14,024 bases of DNA from JASFEQ01 sp050122535 (GCA_050122535.1 JASFIT010000077.1:1-14024); one strand, 5' to 3'. Counted from the first letter of the stretch, positions 1 to 6,893 are shown. Notes: generated by a model from the sequence alone, not told the origin. Made by a program: numbers and translations.

Positions 1-128
1 TTTCCCCTCCATGGAAGATTGATAAGCAAGGGCATGTCAGGTGGAAAATCCGCACCCACCGCAACCATTTTGAGCTCATTCGGAGCTGCTTTATCAAGGC
101 GAGCCGGTGAAGTGACTGCTTCACCCAA
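1..128 (-). CDS. Partial hypothetical protein, start only, runs off left edge
   Basis: A minus-strand frame opens with TTG at 128-126, only 9 nt after the pepF stop codon, and stays open to the window edge (42 codons). The translation ends with a protein-like stretch around VGADFPPDMPLLINLPW. An in-frame TGA lies directly upstream of the TTG, so any start must be TTG or the internal ATG at 68-66. No good Shine-Dalgarno precedes either. The close spacing to pepF would fit the last gene of that operon. I do not recognise the family. The call rests on residue composition and operon position, and the competing frames are not clearly excluded. Confidence 0.33.
   Translation of the reverse strand, partial: MGEAVTSPARLDKAAPNELKMVAVGADFPPDMPLLINLPWRG
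106..125. repeat. Inverted repeat just downstream of pepF
   Basis: GGTGAAG at 106-112 pairs perfectly with CTTCACC at 119-125 around a 6-nt loop. It sits 13 nt beyond the pepF stop but has no T-run on either strand, so it is not a canonical intrinsic terminator. It also lies inside the putative partial gene at the left edge, so it may be incidental. Confidence 0.35.
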
Positions 129-137
129 TCATCTCAT

Positions 138-1946
138 TCAAAATCCCTCTAGAGTGTCAATCAATGCCTCAACATAGCGGAAGGCCTGCTCCCAAAGGGA
201 TTTTTGGTCTGTGTTCACTCCCACCTGGGCAAGCATCTCGATTGGAGTCTGTGAAGCACCAGAGCTGAATAGCCCGATAATCTTTTCCAAGAACTCTTCC
301 CCATTATTTTGAAAATGCTGATACAAAGCAATAGCGAGTAGATTTCCGAATATGTAGCTATAACAGTAAAACGGATGATGGATAAAATGGGGAATATGGG
401 CCCAACCCCAGCGGTAGTCAGGGATCATCTCCACGTCCTCTCCGTAGAGCCTCTCGTTTTCCTCCCACCAGAGTTGGCAGATTTCTCCTGTATTCAACAA
501 CTGGTTTTGCCTCTGGCGATGGATGGCCTGTTCAAAGCGTGTGAGAACATTTTGTCGATACACGGTAATCATAATCCCGTCCAGGTGTGATGAGAGCAGG
601 GTAGGGACTCGAGCGTGTAACGCTTCCCTTTTCAGGAGATGCTGGGTGAGGACAATCTCATTAAGAGTGGAAGCCGTTTCTGCAAGAATGGGAGATGGGT
701 CAAAATTGAGAAAACTCTGTCGGGAGGCAAGCCGGTAATGAATTCCGTGTCCCAGTTCATGGGCGAGAATCGCCACATCCCGCAACTTCCCGCTGCAATT
801 CATCAAGACAAAGGGGTTTTGAGAAGGCGCAAAGCACTTGCAAAAGGCCCCACCCCGCTTCCCTTTTCTCAATTCTGCATCGACCCACTTTTTTTCAAAG
901 AATTCATGGGCAATTGACTGGAACAAGGGATCTAGGGTCTCCATTGCCTCAAGAACAAACTCCTGTGCCCTTGAAAAAGGGATCTGAGTCCCCTCATCAT
1001 TAAGTGGCGCCCAAAGGTCAAAATTCTTCAGTTTCTCCAGGCCCAAAAGTCGTGCTTTCTCGCGAAAATATCTGCGGGCCAAAGGATAGTGGGCCTCCAC
1101 CACCTCCATCATCTCTCGGATAATTCCTTCATTCACCCCATTGGTGATACAAACCCTATGCATGGGGGAGGGATGCCCCCTTTTCAGGTTTTCCAGACGA
1201 TGATCCAAGAGCAAGGCATTGAAAATATTTTTGAAAACAACGCTCTGCTTGCCAAACGCTTCAAGAAGAGCCTGGTACGCATTTTCCCGCAGTGAGCGGT
1301 CGGGTTCATAGAGAAGGGACAAGACTTGCTCAACGGATAATGTTGTGACTTGGCCTTCTAGGTCCAGAGCAACTTGAAGAGAGGCCATGAATTCATCATA
1401 AAAAGACACGAGGGCCTTTCTTCCTGAGAGGCGCATCCTTTGGATGATCGCCTCCTCCGGTTCACTCAAGGCATAAGGTTTGAGTTTTATCTGTTGAAGT
1501 AGGAAATGGCGGTAGCTTTGAAGCGCATTGTGCTTTGCCAGCCCTTTGAGGGCACTTTCACGCAGTGCCATAATCTCAAGCGGGAAAAAAGTGATCATCT
1601 CTAGGATTTCATTCCACGCCTCCCTGACGCTTTGAAAAAGCCCGTTTCTTATTGGGTCACGAACATCCGATGCATGGTAGAGATAGGCAAAAGCATAGGG
1701 CCTCATACCCAACTCATGGATCGATTCATATGCCTCAATGGCCTTGAGCAGGGTTTGGGCTTCCAGGTCTTCATGACTGATTTTGCCCTTGTAGAGAGAG
1801 ACAAATGCCTGTGCCTTTTCACGAACCGCTTCTAAAGCTTGATCGAGTCTTGGATCATCCGGTCCTTGATACAGGTCATCAAGATTCCAGACAATGCCCT
1901 TGGCCATGTTTTCGCATTTTTTTTCAAAGACAGGGTGTGCGTTCAT
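138..1946 (-). CDS. pepF: M3 family oligoendopeptidase F (PepF)
   Basis: This is a 602-residue zinc metallopeptidase of the M3 (thimet oligopeptidase/PepF) family. Such enzymes are cytoplasmic and cleave short peptides. The zinc site HELGH is at residues 396-400, with the expected downstream glutamate E423 in LAETASTLNE. The aromatic and histidine-rich segment near the C-terminus (HFIHHPFYCYSYIFG) is typical of PepF substrate pockets. The length matches the family's usual ~600 residues, and there is no signal peptide. The start is uncertain. The first ATG (1946) has only a weak AGG upstream, and M14 (1907) precedes the conserved GIVWNLDDLY segment. The gene begins 12 nt after the class V aminotransferase stop, so the two are probably cotranscribed. 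The family is certain; the physiological substrate is unknown. Confidence 0.95.
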   Translation of the reverse strand: MNAHPVFEKKCENMAKGIVWNLDDLYQGPDDPRLDQALEAVREKAQAFVSLYKGKISHEDLEAQTLLKAIEAYESIHELGMRPYAFAYLYHASDVRDPIRNGLFQSVREAWNEILEMITFFPLEIMALRESALKGLAKHNALQSYRHFLLQQIKLKPYALSEPEEAIIQRMRLSGRKALVSFYDEFMASLQVALDLEGQVTTLSVEQVLSLLYEPDRSLRENAYQALLEAFGKQSVVFKNIFNALLLDHRLENLKRGHPSPMHRVCITNGVNEGIIREMMEVVEAHYPLARRYFREKARLLGLEKLKNFDLWAPLNDEGTQIPFSRAQEFVLEAMETLDPLFQSIAHEFFEKKWVDAELRKGKRGGAFCKCFAPSQNPFVLMNCSGKLRDVAILAHELGHGIHYRLASRQSFLNFDPSPILAETASTLNEIVLTQHLLKREALHARVPTLLSSHLDGIMITVYRQNVLTRFEQAIHRQRQNQLLNTGEICQLWWEENERLYGEDVEMIPDYRWGWAHIPHFIHHPFYCYSYIFGNLLAIALYQHFQNNGEEFLEKIIGLFSSGASQTPIEMLAQVGVNTDQKSLWEQAFRYVEALIDTLEGF

Positions 1947-1958
1947 ATTTTTGGAAGC

Positions 1959-3083
1959 CTAATATCTGTCCAAGGCCTGAAAGAACCGGTTAATGTCCTC
2001 CTTGTTGTTATAGAAATGGGGTGAGAGGCGGATCATCTGATTTCTTACGGAAACCCTGATCATCTCTTTGGTCAAGAAATCGTAAAGGGATTTGGAGTCG
2101 GTGGAGGGGATAAAGCTCAAAATACCCGAGCGTTCGTTGGCGCCCATGGGCGTTACAATCTGGACCTTTCTCTCCTTCAATCCCTCATAAAGGAGATCAT
2201 TTAGGGCCATAACCTGGTCACATGCCTTCTCAATGTCCACCTCCATGAGCAACTCAATGGCTGCACCGAGGGCATAAATCCCTGCCACATTCATGGTGCC
2301 TGGCTCAAAACGGAGGGCATCGGGCTTCAGGTCAAACTGAATTTGGAAGAACTCCTCTTCCTGCACGACGCTTTTCCATCCCACCTGCACCGGGTGGACC
2401 AGGTTGTCCACCTCCCTGGACACAAAGAGTCCCCCACATCCCATACTGCTCAAGAGCCATTTGTGGCCACCCGAGGCTAGAAAATGGATTCCATATTTTT
2501 TGACGTCCATGGGAATAAGCCCCAGGCTTTGAATGGCGTCCACACAGAAGAGGAGCCCCTTTCTACGACAGAATTCCCCAAGGGCTTCCAGGTCACAGAG
2601 AAAACCGGTTGCGAAATCCACAGAGCTGACAGAGAGCAGTCGGGTGCGTGGGCGCAGTGCCTTGTCCACTTCTTCAATGCTGAATCGCCCCCCGTCCCTT
2701 TCAAAGTGATAAACTCTGACTCCCTTTCGTTCCAAATTCATCCAGGGGTATATGTTGGTGGGGAAATCAGGCTTTGCAATCAGCACGCCATCACCCTCTT
2801 TCCAGTCCAGGCCGGCCGCAACGGCACTCAAGCCTTCCGACGTATTGCCTACAAATGCGATTTCCTCCGCATCCGCATGAACAAGCGCAGCAAAAAGACG
2901 GCGTACTTCCTCTATCCTCTTCGCCCACCTCGGGTAATAATCGCTTCCATAGTGGCTGAATTCCTGGTAGAGAGACTCTGCGGTGTTGACCACCCGCATG
3001 GAAAGGGGGGAGATGGCGGCGTGGTTCATGAACGCACATCGCTCGGTTATGGGGAATTCAGATCGATATCTATCGAAATCCAC
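1959..3083 (-). CDS. Class V aminotransferase-fold PLP-dependent enzyme
   Basis: This 374-residue fold-type I PLP enzyme belongs to the class V aminotransferase family. The PLP lysine is K208 in SGGHKWLL, and D182 and Q185 in VDAIQS are the usual cofactor-ring contacts. The N-terminal NHAAISPLS segment (20-28) is the substrate and PLP entry loop. The C-terminus ends in RLSPHFYNNKEDI, a pattern of the isopenicillin-N-epimerase-like branch. No catalytic cysteine loop is visible near residues 320-350, so it is unlikely to be a NifS/SufS cysteine desulfurase. The start is GTG at 3083, set by a strong Shine-Dalgarno GAGGAGG 8 nt upstream. It is followed after 12 nt by pepF, which suggests an operon. 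The exact substrate (amino acid racemisation, lyase or transamination) cannot be told from sequence. Confidence 0.9.
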   Translation of the reverse strand: MDFDRYRSEFPITERCAFMNHAAISPLSMRVVNTAESLYQEFSHYGSDYYPRWAKRIEEVRRLFAALVHADAEEIAFVGNTSEGLSAVAAGLDWKEGDGVLIAKPDFPTNIYPWMNLERKGVRVYHFERDGGRFSIEEVDKALRPRTRLLSVSSVDFATGFLCDLEALGEFCRRKGLLFCVDAIQSLGLIPMDVKKYGIHFLASGGHKWLLSSMGCGGLFVSREVDNLVHPVQVGWKSVVQEEEFFQIQFDLKPDALRFEPGTMNVAGIYALGAAIELLMEVDIEKACDQVMALNDLLYEGLKERKVQIVTPMGANERSGILSFIPSTDSKSLYDFLTKEMIRVSVRNQMIRLSPHFYNNKEDINRFFQALDRY

Positions 3084-3091
3084 CAGTTTGG

Positions 3092-3098
3092 CCTCCTC
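3092..3098 (-). promoter_or_regulatory. Ribosome binding site fixing a GTG start
   Basis: GAGGAGG on the minus strand lies 8 nt before the GTG at 3083-3081. It is one of the strongest Shine-Dalgarno sequences in the window and supports the non-ATG start of the class V aminotransferase. Confidence 0.8.
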
Positions 3099-3159
3099 GC
3101 TTCCTGGTCCTTTGCGATTAGGGAAAAAGATCTGAATGAAGGGGCACCATAAGGCTTGA

Positions 3160-3303
3160 TCAAAGGCCTTTGAAAAACAAGTTCCCGGTCATTGCGAGGA
3201 CCCCGCAATTGATGCGGGGGACGTGGCAATCTCGTTGGGTTTCGGAAGAAAATAAGATTGATTCGCCTCGCTCGCAATGACAATGTGAGCATTTTTAAAA
3301 GGT
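3160..3303. repeat. MITE-like palindromic repeat with GTCATTGCGAG ends
   Basis: This non-coding palindromic element separates the ferritin-like gene from the aminotransferase gene. The core inverted repeat is perfect over 11 bp: GTCATTGCGAG at 3188-3198 and CTCGCAATGAC at 3271-3281. Inside it, CCCCGC/GCGGGG at 3201-3219 forms a further 6-bp hairpin. The arms continue outward as imperfect ends, GCCTTTGAAAAAC on the left and, read on the minus strand, ACCTTTTAAAAAT on the right. A 14-bp palindrome, TCAAAGGCCTTTGA, sits at 3160-3173 on the left boundary. From general knowledge, elements with these ends are dispersed in many copies in Desulfobacterota genomes and are probably mobilised in trans. 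Copy number cannot be judged from one window. It carries no gene. Confidence 0.75.
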
Positions 3304-3343
3304 CTCTATGAATCGGCAAGGGGCTGTGGAGGTATTTTAAAGT

Positions 3344-3856
3344 CTACGTGGGAACAAAATTATTTGCCTGGAAGTAATCCTCTTTCAGCATGTTTAAGGC
3401 CCCTTCAAAAGCGAGAAAGTGATCCTGTTCCCATTCCGACAGCTCATTGTAAAATTGCTTCGCCTCTTCGCTCTGGGCCTTTTGGGCACATGACCTATAA
3501 AAGCTCACGGCATCCAACTCCAGCTTCATGCCAATGGTCAAGGCGCTCACCTCAAAATGGGAGTCCTTGACCCTCTTCTTAATTTCCTCGCTGAAGATGG
3601 GATTTTCTGCATGTTTGTATCCTTTTTTCGTCAATTTCTTTGAAAAATCATACTCACCCTTTTCCAGGACAGACTTGTACTGGTGCCGGAGATAATTAAA
3701 ATGGCCCATCTCTTCTTCCGCCATGCGCTTAAAGGTCTCTTTCCCCATCGGGTCAGAGGTGCTTTTAGCCGCATTTTTGTAGAACTCGTGGCCGGTTAGC
3801 TCAGCCTCAATGGCTATCTTTAAGCCCTGTAAAATCTCTTCGGTCTGCTTATCCAT
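3344..3856 (-). CDS. Ferritin-like (rubrerythrin-type) diiron protein without rubredoxin domain
   Basis: This 170-residue four-helix-bundle protein belongs to the ferritin-like/rubrerythrin superfamily. Likely diiron ligands are E19 (or E17) in helix 1, E49 and H52 in EEEMGHF, E113 in KLELDAVSFY, and E143 and H146 in EQDHF. That gives the two repeated E...ExxH halves of the fold. There is no C-terminal Cys4 rubredoxin domain, so it would need an external electron donor if it acts as a peroxidase. Relatives reduce peroxide or handle iron in the cytoplasm of anaerobes. The ATG at 3856 has a good AAGGAG-type Shine-Dalgarno. It lies 108 nt downstream of the DUF6125 gene and is followed by a MITE-like repeat. 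The fold is confident; the activity is inferred. Confidence 0.85.
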   Translation of the reverse strand: MDKQTEEILQGLKIAIEAELTGHEFYKNAAKSTSDPMGKETFKRMAEEEMGHFNYLRHQYKSVLEKGEYDFSKKLTKKGYKHAENPIFSEEIKKRVKDSHFEVSALTIGMKLELDAVSFYRSCAQKAQSEEAKQFYNELSEWEQDHFLAFEGALNMLKEDYFQANNFVPT

Positions 3857-3964
3857 TTTCCTCTCCTTTCATTCACCCCCACCCCGTCACTCAGCTGAGG
3901 AGGAGGTCACGCAACCTCGGATTAAGTTGTCTTGGCCGTCACAGGTCTATGTAAATAGATAATG

Positions 3965-4486
3965 CTATTTTGGATCCTCTTCAAGGGTGAAACGCCACTT
4001 GCAGAACAAATCCTCAGGATGAGGATCGGGAGGAGCAAAGAGGCATTCTACCTGGATGCGCTCGTCCACTTCCTGGGCAAAGCCGACAAACTCATCCCTG
4101 TGCATTTCTTTGCACACGAATTCGTCCAAGCCCCTCCTCAATCGAGCCTCCTGTGTGGGACAAGAGGGCACAGAGATCTGGACCTGATCTTCCGATTCCT
4201 CGATCTGATAACCCACAAGAATGCACCAGGGAAAATATCTTAAGGCGTTCACAAACCCTTTCAGTCCTTTTTCCTTGATCTGAAATCGAGATATGAGGTC
4301 TTTGGCGGCCATGCCCGCAACACGTCCCCAGACCTGTTCATTGAGGCGTTCCGCTGTGGGCTGATCAAATTGCTCTGCCACGTAGATAAACCAGAAGGCA
4401 TCAATCACCCGATAGTGCCAAAGAAGGAATTCCAAATACTTCCGAAGCTCATTTGGTTCCATCTTATCGAAGATTCGTAGATCCAT
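3965..4486 (-). CDS. DUF6125 / ATC-hydrolase-like protein
   Basis: This 173-residue soluble protein resembles DUF6125, related to the L-2-amino-thiazoline-4-carboxylate hydrolase-like family. The N-terminal half is helical and aromatic-rich (LLWHYRVIDAFWF, residues 21-33). The C-terminal half has a spaced cysteine pattern, C109-P, C125-K, C148 and C162-K-W, with the APPDPHPEDL segment (151-160) between the last two. This could be a metal or thiol site. A longer frame reaches 4603, but the internal ATG at 4486 has an excellent AGGGAGG 5 nt upstream, and the residues before it look like translated leader. It lies 135 nt downstream of gltA on the same strand, with the ferritin-like gene next. 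No function is established for this family. The family name is given from pattern recall, without a profile search. Confidence 0.75.
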   Translation of the reverse strand: MDLRIFDKMEPNELRKYLEFLLWHYRVIDAFWFIYVAEQFDQPTAERLNEQVWGRVAGMAAKDLISRFQIKEKGLKGFVNALRYFPWCILVGYQIEESEDQVQISVPSCPTQEARLRRGLDEFVCKEMHRDEFVGFAQEVDERIQVECLFAPPDPHPEDLFCKWRFTLEEDPK

Positions 4487-4491
4487 GATTG

Positions 4492-4498
4492 CCTCCCT
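4492..4498 (-). promoter_or_regulatory. Ribosome binding site deciding the DUF6125 start
   Basis: AGGGAGG on the minus strand stands 5 nt before the ATG at 4486. This supports the 173-residue product over the 212-residue extension. Confidence 0.75.
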
Positions 4499-4621
4499 TC
4501 TCCAATCCGTCTTCGCGTTCACATGCCCGGGATCCAGTCCCAGGGCCCTTGGTTTCCGTTCTTCCTGCGGTTTTTTGCTCAGTTTCAAATGCGCGATCCA
4601 CATATAATTTGTGCCTTACCC

Positions 4622-5911
4622 TTATCCTCGCTCTCCTATGGAGACATAATTCCTTTCGTTGAGACCTGTATAGACCTGCCTGGGTCGGTGCAGCTTCCAT
4701 TTGGGGTCATCCATGCTCTCCTTCCACTGGCTTATCCAGCCAGGCAAACGCCCGATGGCGAACATGACAGTGAACATATTGAGAGGAATGCCGATGGCAC
4801 GCAAAGCAATGCCCGTGTAAAAATCCACGTTTGGATACAGGTTGTGATCTATAAAATAGGAATCTTTTAGGGCCACCTCCTCCAATTTTCTGGCAATATC
4901 CAAGAGCGGATCATGCCGCTTGAGCTTTTTCAGAACCTTGTCGCACATCTTCTTCATGATGATGGCCCTTGGGTCGTAAGTCTTATAGACCCTGTGACCA
5001 AAACCCATGAGTCTGAAAGGATCATTTCTGTCCCTTGCTCGAGCTACGAAAGGATCCACATCACCACCGCTGGCCTCTATCTCGCTCAGCATCTCCACCA
5101 CCGCTTGGTTGGCTCCTCCGTGGAGGGGACCCCAGAGCGCAGATATGCCAGCAGAAATGGCGGCATAGAGATTTACCTTCGCACTCCCCACCAATCGAAC
5201 AGCTGCGGTGGAGCAGTTCTGCTCGTGATCCGCGTGGAGGATCCAGAAGACATTTAAGGCATCCACGAGATCGTCGTCAATTTCATAGGGGCGGACGGGT
5301 GAATCGAACATCATGTTTAGGAAGTTCGCCGCATAGGTGAGATCGTGCCTCGGATATACGACCCTGTGACCCCTTGAAATCTTGTAGGACATGGCCGCCA
5401 TGGTCCTCAGCTTGGAGAGAAGCCGGGTAAAAGTGACATTGATTTCCTCTTCTTCTGTTCTTTCGGGCAGTTCAGGGTAGAAGGCGCGCAAGGCATTGAC
5501 CATGGAGGTCAGAATGCCCATGGGGTGAGCCCGGCGCGGGAAGCTCTCAAAGAACTCACGCATGTCTTCGTGGACGAGAGAGTGGTCATTCAGCAAAATA
5601 GAGAACCGCGTCAACTCCCTTCGTGTAGGGAGCTCACCATTGATTAATAGGTATGCCGTCTCCACAAACGTGGAATGCTCCGCCAATTGATCCACCGGGA
5701 TGCCTCTGTAGCGAAGGATCCCTTTTTCACCATTCATAAAGGTGATGCTGCTCTGGCAGCTCCCCGTATTTGCATAGCCGGGATCTAGGGTAATGAGGCC
5801 AGTTTCCTGGCGCAATTTTGAGATATCGATGGCTTTCTCGCCTTCTGTTCCCTCGATAATGGGCAGTTCGAAAGCCTCTCCATCTATGACCAATTTGGCA
5901 GTCAGTTCCAT
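4622..5911 (-). CDS. gltA: Citrate synthase (type II, GltA)
   Basis: This enzyme condenses acetyl-CoA and oxaloacetate to citrate in the cytoplasm, at the entry of the TCA cycle or its biosynthetic branch. The 429-residue length is typical of the hexameric, NADH-sensitive proteobacterial type. All catalytic residues are present: H264 in GPLHGGANQA, H306 in GFGHRVYK and D363 in NVDFYTG. The oxaloacetate-binding segment HADHEQNCST is at 226-235. The N-terminal small domain (residues 1-60, with TLDPGYANTGSCQS) is also of the GltA type. The ATG at 5911 follows an AGGGGGG Shine-Dalgarno. A 388-nt non-coding region lies upstream, so this is probably the first gene of its transcript, with the DUF6125 gene 135 nt downstream. 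Confidence 0.97.
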   Translation of the reverse strand: MELTAKLVIDGEAFELPIIEGTEGEKAIDISKLRQETGLITLDPGYANTGSCQSSITFMNGEKGILRYRGIPVDQLAEHSTFVETAYLLINGELPTRRELTRFSILLNDHSLVHEDMREFFESFPRRAHPMGILTSMVNALRAFYPELPERTEEEEINVTFTRLLSKLRTMAAMSYKISRGHRVVYPRHDLTYAANFLNMMFDSPVRPYEIDDDLVDALNVFWILHADHEQNCSTAAVRLVGSAKVNLYAAISAGISALWGPLHGGANQAVVEMLSEIEASGGDVDPFVARARDRNDPFRLMGFGHRVYKTYDPRAIIMKKMCDKVLKKLKRHDPLLDIARKLEEVALKDSYFIDHNLYPNVDFYTGIALRAIGIPLNMFTVMFAIGRLPGWISQWKESMDDPKWKLHRPRQVYTGLNERNYVSIGERG

Positions 5912-5987
5912 CTGTTACACCCCCCTTGAAATCCAAAAAAGCTCTTTTAACATAGATAAGGACAATTAACCAGAGTAAAAATTTGCC

Positions 5988-6007
5988 AGCCTCATAGGCT
6001 CTTTTTT
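5988..6007 (+). terminator. Weak terminator-like hairpin with T-run
   Basis: AGCCT (5988-5992) pairs with AGGCT (5996-6000) around a 3-nt loop, followed by C and six T. The stem is only 5 bp and no plus-strand gene precedes it. If functional it would stop antisense transcription, or act as a fold in the gltA leader read from the other strand. Low confidence. Confidence 0.25.
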
Positions 6008-6071
6008 ACCCTTATGGAATCTTCACAGTCTCCACCCCCAGAATTCCAGAAAGTGGGCAAAATTCCACATA

Positions 6072-6152
6072 TCAGAGGAATTTCTGTTCGTAATCATAAA
6101 AGGCATTGAATACGCTATCCCTTTTAAATTCTCTGTACGGGTAGCGAAACAT
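6072..6152 (-). CDS. Possible small ORF of 26 residues
   Basis: ATG at 6152-6150 to TGA at 6074-6072 encodes a short, basic and aromatic-rich peptide with nine Phe or Tyr among 26 residues (it begins MFRYPYREFKRD). The frame stays open upstream through TTG at 6179 and beyond. No Shine-Dalgarno sits at the normal distance from the ATG; a G-rich GAGGGGGG lies about 17 nt upstream. Codon choice looks protein-like (TTT/TTC, TAC/TAT, GAT, GAA mixed). It resembles no family I know. It may be a small protein, a leader peptide for gltA, or chance. Confidence 0.25.
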   Translation of the reverse strand: MFRYPYREFKRDSVFNAFYDYEQKFL

Positions 6153-6299
6153 TTCGAGATGTCTTACAACCCCCCTCAAGCGGGACGACCCGCCTGCCTC
6201 ACCGGTCCGCCTCGCCTGCTCGGTTGGAGAGGATGGAAAGGGGGGCAACTTCCAGGATAATTCTCTGAGATGAAGGTTGAAACAATACCAAGGAAGGAA

Positions 6300-6635
6300 T
6301 TAATAAGGAAGCTTTTCGGGTGGTCTCCTTTCCGGGACGTATTCGCGTGGGATCTTCTCGTCGTTCCAATCTTGTGTCACATAGAGGTTGCAATAGCAAC
6401 TTCCGTATTCTTTTACGTCCGGTTCCCTGTATTCACAGGGGCAGAAGATATCCTTATCCTTTTCTCGATCCCCTGAGAGCAACCTGCATGGGCATCCCAT
6501 GTACCCATAACGTTCCTTATTGGTCAAAAGGGCTTCAAGAAGATCAAAAGTCCTCTCTTTGTCTTTGTTGAAGAAGTATCCCTTCGCTTCCTGGATCTTC
6601 TTCAGATTCTCATAGAGTTTTTCCACTTCGCTCAT
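6300..6635 (-). CDS. ftrB: Ferredoxin:thioredoxin reductase, catalytic (beta) subunit
   Basis: This 111-residue iron-sulfur protein passes electrons from ferredoxin to a protein disulfide through a [4Fe-4S] cluster next to a redox-active disulfide. The six hallmark cysteines appear as CPC (C48, C50), CPC (C65, C67) and CYC (C80, C82), spaced CPC-X14-CPC-X12-CYC. By analogy with the plant/cyanobacterial enzyme, C48, C65, C67 and C80 bind the cluster and C50-C82 form the disulfide. The classical CHC histidine is Tyr81 here. No variable (alpha) subunit gene is nearby. The ATG overlaps the glutaredoxin-like stop as ATGA, so the two are translationally coupled and probably act as donor and acceptor. 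The partner assignment is inference. Confidence 0.9.
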   Translation of the reverse strand: MSEVEKLYENLKKIQEAKGYFFNKDKERTFDLLEALLTNKERYGYMGCPCRLLSGDREKDKDIFCPCEYREPDVKEYGSCYCNLYVTQDWNDEKIPREYVPERRPPEKLPY

Positions 6636-6886
6636 AATCCCAAAGCCTCCCTGATCTCTTTTTCCTTAAATCCTACAATAACCGTGTCACCGATAATGAT
6701 TGTAGGAAATGAGCATCGAGGATTGAATTTCTTGACGTCCTCTAGAATGGCTGCCCTCTCATCTCCGCTAAGCATATCCACATCTGTGAATTCATATTTT
6801 ACACCACACTCACCAAGGAATTTCTTGGTGGCCTTGCAGTGGCTGCACGTGCTTAGCGTATACATCATAACATCATTATCACCCAT
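6632..6886 (-). CDS. Glutaredoxin-like thiol-disulfide protein
   Basis: This 84-residue thioredoxin-fold protein of the glutaredoxin family has its active-site CSHC at residues 14-17, directly after strand MMYTLST. The cis-proline P61 is in the conserved SFPTIIIGD segment, and G72-F73 in VGFKEKE fits the C-terminal glutaredoxin signature. An extra cysteine, C58, stands just before that loop. The frame can be extended to 6988, but the ATG at 6886 has AAGGAGA 7 nt upstream and gives a canonical N-terminus. Its stop overlaps the ferredoxin:thioredoxin reductase gene by 4 nt. It is therefore a likely acceptor of ferredoxin-derived electrons, in place of thioredoxin or glutathione. That role is inferred from context. 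Confidence 0.9.
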   Translation of the reverse strand: MGDNDVMMYTLSTCSHCKATKKFLGECGVKYEFTDVDMLSGDERAAILEDVKKFNPRCSFPTIIIGDTVIVGFKEKEIREALGL

Positions 6887-6893
6887 ATTCTGA

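Larger units (their letters stand above)
5912..6299. other. 388-nt gene-poor region upstream of gltA
   Basis: This is the only gap over 300 nt. From the gltA side it holds an AT-rich leader (5930-5985) without a clear promoter. Next is a small hairpin AGCCT-cat-AGGCT (5988-6000) followed by a plus-strand T-run. A possible 26-residue minus-strand ORF follows (6072-6152). Beyond that is a GC-rich tract (6180-6225) with a GCGGG/CCCGC hairpin at 6180-6193 and repeated CGCCTGC. I see no known RNA family or riboswitch. Any gltA promoter should lie here, but none stands out. Confidence 0.5.

Noticed and set aside
1959..3083. Cysteine desulfurase (NifS/SufS) assignment for the class V enzyme
   Set aside because: No catalytic cysteine loop is visible in the C-terminal domain, and no iron-sulfur scaffold genes are adjacent.
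2484..3152. 222-codon open frame on the plus strand opposite the aminotransferase
   Set aside because: It is fully antisense to a gene with clear PLP motifs and has low-complexity, family-free sequence with no ribosome binding site. It is a shadow frame.
3047..3319. 90-codon minus-strand frame over the palindromic repeat
   Set aside because: It runs through a MITE-like repeat and the aminotransferase start in another frame, with no homology signal.
4487..4603. 39-residue N-terminal extension of the DUF6125 protein
   Set aside because: AGGGAGG sits 5 nt before the ATG at 4486, and the extension has leader-like composition.
5975..6000. Sigma-54 (-24/-12) promoter for gltA, from TGGCA near 5989 on the minus strand
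   Set aside because: The TTGC half is absent at the required spacing.
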